Below, piece after piece: positions 6,176 through 8,222 of a DNA stretch of 8,222 nt. Position numbers and translations under genes: made by a program. Source of the stretch: Planctomycetaceae bacterium (GTDB lineage: Bacteria; Planctomycetota; Planctomycetia; Pirellulales; Pirellulaceae); NCBI GenBank assembly GCA_007129635.1, contig SKVE01000818.1, forward strand, positions 1-8,222, in the 5' to 3' direction. Every line of letters starts with the position of its first letter. The first letter of the stretch is position 1. The notes under the pieces were generated by a model. It worked only from the letters and a program-made list of their open reading frames with translations. It was not told the origin of the DNA and ran no database searches.

Positions 6176-8047
6176 ATGAACAAGCTCATCAGCGTGACCG
6201 TGGATGCCGTAATGGCCATCGTCTTGCTTCTGCTTCCCGTCGCGGTAGTGGCGGCGGAGCAACCAACAGCGCACATCGATCTCCCACCGGTCGCGGCGTG
6301 GTCGTTGGGGGCGCTCGATGCGGGGGTCGTGCCAGACACTGCCGGCAGGCTGCCGGCGAGCATCGTCGGGGCTCCTGAATTGGTAGACGGCGTCGGGGGG
6401 CAGGCTTTGAAGCTGGACGGCCTGGGCGATTATGCCACCGTGGCCGCGGCCGATGCGATCGCGTTTGCCGATGCCCCGTTCAGCATCGCTGCCTGGATCA
6501 ACGTCTACGCGCTGGACCGTGGCCAGCAAATGATCGTGGCCAAAAACGTTTACGCAGCCAACCAGCGCGAATGGGGCTTGATGATCGATGCCGACAACCG
6601 CTTTCGATTCTACCTCTGGGACCAGGGCTGGAAGACCGTCGGGTCGCAGACCGAGCCGCAACCCGGCCATTGGATGCACGTGGCGGTGACGGTCGACCGC
6701 GGCCAGGGCCGTTTGTATATCAACGGAAAACTGGAAGGCGAAGGCCCGCTGCCGGCGTCCGTGCCAACCACCGACGCATCGTTGACGATCGGCGCTGTCA
6801 ACAACAGTGGCCGGTTGATGCAAGCCTTTTTGGGAGCGATCGACGAAGTGGCGCTGTTTCGCGGGGTGCTGGAGCCGGCGGCGATTCAGCGGATGGCGGA
6901 CAAGCAGACAACGCCGCACAAGATCGAGATCCCGGAACCTGTGAAAATCTGGGACGGTGGCCCGATTCCGAAGAGCGCGGAGATTCCCGTGTTGCCGGGC
7001 GTCGAGTTCCAGGTCATCAAGCCCTACGAGTTTTCCAAGGACGGCTATCGCTTCCTGCACGGCGTCGCCTTGGCGTGGCACAAGGGCCGGCTGTACGCCT
7101 CGTTCGGCCACAACCGAGGCGGCGAGAACACCGACACCGAAGAGGCCCGCGGCCGCGCGAGCAACGACGGCGGCCAGACGTGGGGCGAGATCTTCACGAT
7201 CGATGCGGGCGAGCCGGGGCTGGGGGTCAGTCACGGCGTGTTCTTATCGCACGAAGGAACCCTGTGGGCGTTCCACGGCGCGTACCACGGTATCATGAAA
7301 GGTGTCCACACCCGTGCTTATGTGCTCGATGAATCCAGCGGGCATTGGCAGCCCCAGGGCGTGGTCGTCGAAGGCGGCTTCTGGCCCATGCAGGAGCCGC
7401 TGAAAATGGCCGATGGCAACTGGATCATGTCCGGCGCACGGGTCGGCGACGGCAATCCTGCAGCGGTCGCGATCAGCGACGGCGACGACCTGACGAAGTG
7501 GGATCTGGTGGTCATCCCGCGGCCGCCCTCGCTACCGATGTGGGGCGAATCGTCGGTGATCCTGGACGGCGCCCGAGTTGTCAACGTGGCCCGCCATGGC
7601 TCGCAGGCGGTCTCACTGGTGGCGCACAGCGAGGACTACGGCCGCACGTGGACGCCGTCCCGCCCCGCCAATCTTCCGATGGTGACCAGCAAGCCGTATA
7701 CCGGCACGCTGAGCACCGGACAACACTACTTGATCTGCACCACTACGGCCGACAGCGGCCGACGCCGCTCGCCGCTGACCATCGCAGTCAGCCGACCCGG
7801 ACAGCCCGAGCTATCTCGGGTGTTCGTCATCCGGCACGCGCTGTTCCCCGAGGGGCCGGGCGAGTCGCACGAGCGGGCCGCGCTGGCCTACCCCTATGCC
7901 ATCGAACACGACGGCAAACTGTACGTCGGCTATTCCAACAGCGGCGGTGGAGTCGGCCGAACAGGCGAAGGCCGCGAACGGTGGAACAACAACAGCGCGG
8001 AACTGGCCATCATCCCCATGGCGGCCTTGATGGAAGGCGACCCTTAG
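6176..8047 (+). CDS. Secreted LamG (concanavalin-like) plus sialidase-like beta-propeller protein
   Basis: A 623-aa exported protein, likely a glycan-binding hydrolase. Residues 1-27 form a signal peptide: charged start, hydrophobic AIVLLLLPVAVV, cleavage likely after VVAA. Residues about 38-242 form a LamG/jelly-roll domain (ALKLDGLGDYATV, PFSIAAWINV, GHWMHVAVTVDRGQGRLYINGKLEG, GAIDEVALFRGVL). Residues about 270-615 fit the sialidase/BNR fold, with two Asp boxes, SNDGGQTW (329-336) and SEDYGRTW (485-492). YRFLHG (291-296), followed by LYASFGHNRGG, aligns with the FRIP region, with Arg292 in the arginine position but the Pro changed. AYPYAIEHDGKLYVGYS (571-587) resembles the C-terminal tyrosine region. 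Exo-alpha-sialidase is the usual name for such proteins, but the substrate is unproven and a different sugar, or binding only, is possible. The stop is TAG. It is divergent from the kinase. Confidence 0.9.
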   Translation: MNKLISVTVDAVMAIVLLLLPVAVVAAEQPTAHIDLPPVAAWSLGALDAGVVPDTAGRLPASIVGAPELVDGVGGQALKLDGLGDYATVAAADAIAFADAPFSIAAWINVYALDRGQQMIVAKNVYAANQREWGLMIDADNRFRFYLWDQGWKTVGSQTEPQPGHWMHVAVTVDRGQGRLYINGKLEGEGPLPASVPTTDASLTIGAVNNSGRLMQAFLGAIDEVALFRGVLEPAAIQRMADKQTTPHKIEIPEPVKIWDGGPIPKSAEIPVLPGVEFQVIKPYEFSKDGYRFLHGVALAWHKGRLYASFGHNRGGENTDTEEARGRASNDGGQTWGEIFTIDAGEPGLGVSHGVFLSHEGTLWAFHGAYHGIMKGVHTRAYVLDESSGHWQPQGVVVEGGFWPMQEPLKMADGNWIMSGARVGDGNPAAVAISDGDDLTKWDLVVIPRPPSLPMWGESSVILDGARVVNVARHGSQAVSLVAHSEDYGRTWTPSRPANLPMVTSKPYTGTLSTGQHYLICTTTADSGRRRSPLTIAVSRPGQPELSRVFVIRHALFPEGPGESHERAALAYPYAIEHDGKLYVGYSNSGGGVGRTGEGRERWNNNSAELAIIPMAALMEGDP

Positions 8048-8074
8048 CGCAGCCGGGCCGCAACCAAACGCGGG

Positions 8075-8137
8075 CGGGAGTCGTTTTCGGGCGACAATCT
8101 ACTACATGGGACGCAGCTTGCCCGAAAACGACTCCCG
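8075..8137. repeat. Perfect 18-bp inverted repeat with 27-base loop
   Basis: CGGGAGTCGTTTTCGGGC (8075-8092) and GCCCGAAAACGACTCCCG (8120-8137) are exact reverse complements. The unit starts 28 bases after the stop of the secreted-protein gene, so as RNA it could act as a terminator or 3' stabilising hairpin. It has no T run directly after it. The perfect long arms also suit a dispersed palindromic element. Both readings are inferred; the symmetry is certain. Confidence 0.9.
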
Positions 8138-8145
8138 ACCTGGCG

Positions 8146-8172
8146 TGTTCGATTTGTTCGATTTGTTCGATT
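8146..8172. repeat. Three tandem copies of TGTTCGATT
   Basis: The 9-base unit occurs at 8146-8154, 8155-8163 and 8164-8172 without change. The array is bracketed by CTGGCG (8140-8145) and CGCCAG (8175-8180), an exact 6-bp inverted repeat, so the array would sit in the loop of a hairpin. It lies 8 bases after the 18-bp inverted repeat. Nothing further is recognisable in 8181-8222. Confidence 0.9.
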
Positions 8173-8222
8173 TTCGCCAGATTTTGAATCTTTTGGAGTG
8201 CCGATTTCCGTTCCGCTGAGAA

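Noticed and set aside
6152..7234. A 360-codon minus-strand frame opposite the LamG region
   Set aside because: The plus strand shows a signal peptide, LamG motifs, Asp boxes and a GGAGG site; the antisense product is Arg/His/Asp-rich with no known fold.
8146..8172. Possible CRISPR array
   Set aside because: Units are 9 bases and directly adjacent without spacers, so this is a tandem repeat, not a CRISPR array.
7345..8187. A 280-codon plus-strand frame overlapping the end of the secreted-protein gene
   Set aside because: It is the +1 shadow of the sialidase-like region, Arg-rich, and ends by reading through the inverted repeat and tandem array.

Overview
The window is GC-rich and holds three complete genes, separated by intergenic stretches that carry several unrelated palindromes and short tandem repeats. 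It most resembles a planctomycete, probably of the Pirellula/Rhodopirellula group. The basis is a short N-terminal FERLETRCVLS motif like the planctomycete LExR-xL sorting tag, a cohesin/SdrD-B/GGNGDD extracellular protein, a secreted LamG plus Asp-box (sialidase-like) protein, and palindrome-rich gaps. This is inference from protein style; there is no rRNA or marker gene.

Layout. Bases 1-382 hold no convincing gene: a perfect 13-bp palindrome (17-43), then an almost uninterrupted 24-bp-armed palindrome (45-93), then a leader with a purine-rich ribosome site. Bases 383-1882 (+) encode a 499-aa extracellular, probably adhesive or structural protein. A 90-base gap between convergent genes holds two 20-base direct repeats and a short stem that could stop transcription from both sides. 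Bases 1973-5719 (-) encode a large membrane-anchored hybrid histidine kinase: three membrane helices, two GAF domains (the first cysteine-rich), two PAS domains, HisKA, HATPase and two receivers, with no HPt. A divergent gap (5720-6175) holds candidate promoters for both flanking genes, a palindrome, and a PhoB-box-like direct repeat. Bases 6176-8047 (+) encode a secreted protein with a LamG-type jelly roll and a sialidase-type beta-propeller. The tail (8048-8222) has a perfect 18-bp inverted repeat and three copies of a 9-bp repeat bounded by a 6-bp inverted repeat.

Working together. The genes do not form an operon: the first two converge and the last two diverge. The kinase and the sialidase-like gene share a 456-base divergent control region, so co-regulation is possible, but nothing in the sequence proves it. 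Both outer genes probably encode proteins acting outside the cytoplasm. I found no CRISPR array, tRNA, rRNA, transposase gene, phage gene or recognisable defence system. The noteworthy parts are the intergenic repeats, the cysteine-rich sensor domain, the altered sialidase motif, and the direct-repeat operator candidate.
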